A DNA stretch of 31,611 nt from Firmicutes bacterium CAG:582 (GTDB lineage: Bacteria; Bacillota_I; Bacilli_A; RF39; UBA660), in the NCBI GenBank assembly GCA_000435515.1, contig FR884152.1, positions 1 through 31,611 of the forward strand. Reading direction: 5' to 3'. This document shows positions 29,994 to 31,611 of this stretch, piece after piece. The position numbers were made by a program, and so were the translations under genes. Every line of letters starts with the position of its first letter. The first letter of the stretch is position 1. The notes below the pieces were generated by a model. The model searched no databases, had not been told where the DNA came from, and was given only the letters and a program-made list of their open reading frames with translations.

Positions 29994-31397
29994 ATGATAG
30001 TAAATGGTAAAGAAATAAAAATTGATAGAAGCAAAGTAAGATTATCAGAAATGGATATTGCTTATTGTAAGTTAGTAGAAGAAATATTAAAAACTGGTAT
30101 TAAAACTCAAAATAGAACCGGAATAGATACAATAAGCATTGCAGGATGGAATCATAAATTTAATGTTGGTCGTGAATTTCCAATTGCTGAAACAAAAGAT
30201 GTAAAGGTTAAAAACAGTACTTCTGAAATACAATGGATACATACTGTACAAGATAACCATCCATCATGGTTAAGAGAAAGAGGTAATAATACTTGGAACT
30301 TATGGGAAGTTGATGAAGATGGAATATATCGTATATATGAACAAGGCGATAATGCAATAGATGATCCTGAAAGAGAAGTTCCATTAATGGAACAAGTTAG
30401 AAATCCATTAACAGGTGTGATTGAAATAATTCCTCGTTTAGATAAATATGGTAGACAAACTATGGTTAAATCCAAGGATGTTATGGATAAAAAAGCTCAT
30501 GCAAGAACTATAAAACAAGCTATTTGGTTTGGACTTGAATATGCAGATTCAATTGGAGAGGCTTATGGATTTCTAAATGCTGTTTATAAGAAACCTCAAT
30601 GTGTTGAATGGACATTAAAGAATAATCCAACTGATAGAAGAATGAATATTAATCTATGGCAAGATGCTCATATTCCAAAAGCTGTGCTTCCATCATGTGT
30701 TTGGAGTAGTGAATACAAAGTAACTCCAGATGGAAAACTACATTCATATGTTCATCAAAGAAGTGCTGATGTTCCACTTGGACTTCCGTTCAATATTACT
30801 CAATATGCATTGCTTTTATCAATGTTTGCTGCATCTTGTGGATATGAAGTTGGAACAATGAGTTGGAGTATAATGGATGCCCACATTTATGTAAATCAAC
30901 TTGATGGAATAAAGAAACAATTAAAAAGATATAAAACAATGTTAAAACAAATAAAAATGATCCAATCTAATTCAGACGAAGAAGTTGAAAATTATTATAA
31001 TAACTTAAATGAATATTATGAAAATATACAAAATTATGCTTATAATTTTTTAGACTCTTATATTAAAAACAATCCTGAATTTATCAAGAATGGTGTACAA
31101 CAAACTGTTGAAAACTTACCAATGTCTAAAAGAATAAGTATTTTAAAAAAATTGAATTTAAAGCAACTTGCTAAAGATTATGAACAATCATTTGAAGAAA
31201 AAGTATGCTTTGAACATTTGGTAACAAGAGACAATCCAATACTTGAACTAGCAAATCATGATAGTATTTTTGAATATTCAACTGATTATGTTGATGCCAA
31301 AGATCCTTATTTAAAAGAAAATCCAATTGGTAATAAAGACATAAAACTTAAAAATTATACACCAACACCATTTATAAAAATGCCAATTGCTCAATAA
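29994..31397 (+). CDS. thyA: Thymidylate synthase, long form with two insertions
   Basis: This enzyme methylates dUMP to dTMP with methylene-tetrahydrofolate. At 467 residues it is much longer than the usual 264-320. Core motifs are all in order: NRTG near residue 40, LPSCVW with catalytic Cys235 (Val in place of the usual His after it), HQRSADVPLGLPFNI (254-268), MDAHIYVNQ (294-302) and a C-terminal YTPTPFIKMPIAQ. Extra sequence lies at ~110-185, between the W-x-E region and GEAYG, and at ~313-405, a helical, charged insertion before the conserved ILEL...SIFEY region. Motif integrity argues for an active enzyme. folA is 14 bases upstream. Confidence 0.93.
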   Translation: MIVNGKEIKIDRSKVRLSEMDIAYCKLVEEILKTGIKTQNRTGIDTISIAGWNHKFNVGREFPIAETKDVKVKNSTSEIQWIHTVQDNHPSWLRERGNNTWNLWEVDEDGIYRIYEQGDNAIDDPEREVPLMEQVRNPLTGVIEIIPRLDKYGRQTMVKSKDVMDKKAHARTIKQAIWFGLEYADSIGEAYGFLNAVYKKPQCVEWTLKNNPTDRRMNINLWQDAHIPKAVLPSCVWSSEYKVTPDGKLHSYVHQRSADVPLGLPFNITQYALLLSMFAASCGYEVGTMSWSIMDAHIYVNQLDGIKKQLKRYKTMLKQIKMIQSNSDEEVENYYNNLNEYYENIQNYAYNFLDSYIKNNPEFIKNGVQQTVENLPMSKRISILKKLNLKQLAKDYEQSFEEKVCFEHLVTRDNPILELANHDSIFEYSTDYVDAKDPYLKENPIGNKDIKLKNYTPTPFIKMPIAQ

Positions 31398-31420
31398 AAA
31401 TATTAAAAAAAATATTAAAA

Positions 31421-31452
31421 CTACCAAACTTAAAAATTGGTAGCTTTTTTTT
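31421..31452 (+). terminator. Terminator of folA-thyA
   Basis: CTACCAA (31421-31427), nine-base loop, TTGGTAG (31437-31443) and an 8-base T-run. The A-rich left flank could make it active on the minus strand too. Confidence 0.83.
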
Positions 31453-31479
31453 GACAGATTTTAACGATTTACATATAAA
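31451..31479 (+). promoter_or_regulatory. Strong promoter leading out of the window
   Basis: TTGACA (31451-31456), 17-base spacer, TATAAA (31474-31479), starting inside the T-run of the preceding terminator. The start would be near 31486; the following ~125 bases contain short hairpins (CAGAT/ATCTG at 31486-31502, AAGCA/TGCTT near 31570-31588) and no clear gene, so a structured leader or small RNA is possible. Only a 10-codon open frame from ATG 31582 reaches the edge. Confidence 0.72.
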
Positions 31480-31611
31480 TCAATACAGATATTAAAAATC
31501 TGAGCCTCTAAATTTAAAATTTGGTAGTTTTGAAATATAAAAAAATTATGCTTAAATAAATACTTGAGAAGCAAGGGAAAGATGCTTATCACTTTCTTAT
31601 ATGTAGGACGT

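Larger units (their letters stand above)
31417..31531. repeat. 115-bp segment bounded by a 12-bp perfect inverted repeat
   Basis: AAAACTACCAAA (31417-31428) is mirrored by TTTGGTAGTTTT (31520-31531); the core TTGGTAG also occurs at 31437-31443 in the thyA terminator. The segment holds that terminator and a promoter. It could be a MITE-like element (no clear target duplication seen) or alternative pairing partners in one transcript. Confidence 0.5.

Noticed and set aside
31461..31610. Minus-strand open frame of 49 codons reaching the right edge, ending at the complement of 31461-31463
   Set aside because: It is short, low in complexity, rich in Phe/Ile/Leu/Asn as expected from AT-rich noise, and overlaps a strong plus-strand promoter. 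The C-terminus of a real gene is still possible and would need sequence past the edge.
1..31611. CRISPR arrays, tRNA or rRNA genes, insertion sequences with transposase, prophage genes
   Set aside because: No regularly spaced repeats, tRNA cloverleaf patterns, rRNA-like stretches, transposase or phage structural genes were recognised on reading through both strands.

Overview
The window is 31.6 kb of very AT-rich DNA (about 29% GC in the stretches I counted by hand). Genes are tightly packed and nearly all on the + strand, with AGGTGA- or GGAGG-type ribosome binding sites and mostly A/T-ending codons. It carries the Firmicutes L21-Prp-L27 operon, an L27 with a cleavable leader, and two sporulation genes (spoIVA and a probable spoVIF). 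This points to an endospore-forming, low-GC Gram-positive bacterium, possibly an uncultured gut Bacilli/Erysipelotrichia-like lineage; the exact lineage is inference.

Layout. 1-459: the 3' part of a secreted, pilin-like gene whose last ~160 bases switch abruptly to ~48% GC and encode a cysteine-rich tail. 520-1702: terminator, promoter, L21 leader and the rplU-prp-rpmA operon. 1704-4012: two tandem paralogues of unknown function behind a good promoter. 4060-5982: tRNA modification genes trmB and mtaB. 6030-13007: small membrane-anchored extracellular proteins (a LysM protein, two TasA-like beta proteins, a DUF5305 protein, a beta-helix-like protein, a bacterial-Ig-like protein) interleaved with def (- strand), miaA, spoVIF and a Nudix hydrolase. 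13030-14594: a HigBA-type toxin-antitoxin operon with its own promoter, a perfect 17-base palindromic operator, and an antitoxin that carries an ImmA/IrrE-type metallopeptidase domain. 14630-16502: a NatAB-type ABC exporter. 16566-19837: two large helical or coiled-coil proteins of unknown function. 19867-23336: a duplicated ECF sigma/anti-sigma locus; both copies sit behind the same TGTGAC-N17-CGTT promoter-like element. 23400-27940: spoIVA, then a cpsB-cpsD-cpsC tyrosine phosphatase/kinase/adaptor set with no glycosyltransferases, then an unknown gene. 28059-31397: hup, a VanY-type D,D-carboxypeptidase, folA and an unusually long thyA. 31417-31611: terminator, strong promoter and an inverted repeat leading out of the window.

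How the parts work together. Much of the window concerns the cell surface: the pilin-like protein, anchored beta-domain proteins, LysM, D,D-carboxypeptidase, Tyr-kinase locus and membrane-bound anti-sigma factors. folA and thyA form a dTMP/folate pair. A recurring feature is a stop codon lying inside or touching an intrinsic-terminator stem. The most notable signals are the composition-shifted, cysteine-rich 3' cassette of the first gene (a candidate antigenic-variation or diversification locus), the duplicated ECF units with matching promoters, the HigBA operator, the 467-residue thymidylate synthase, and the unexplained structure after thyA.
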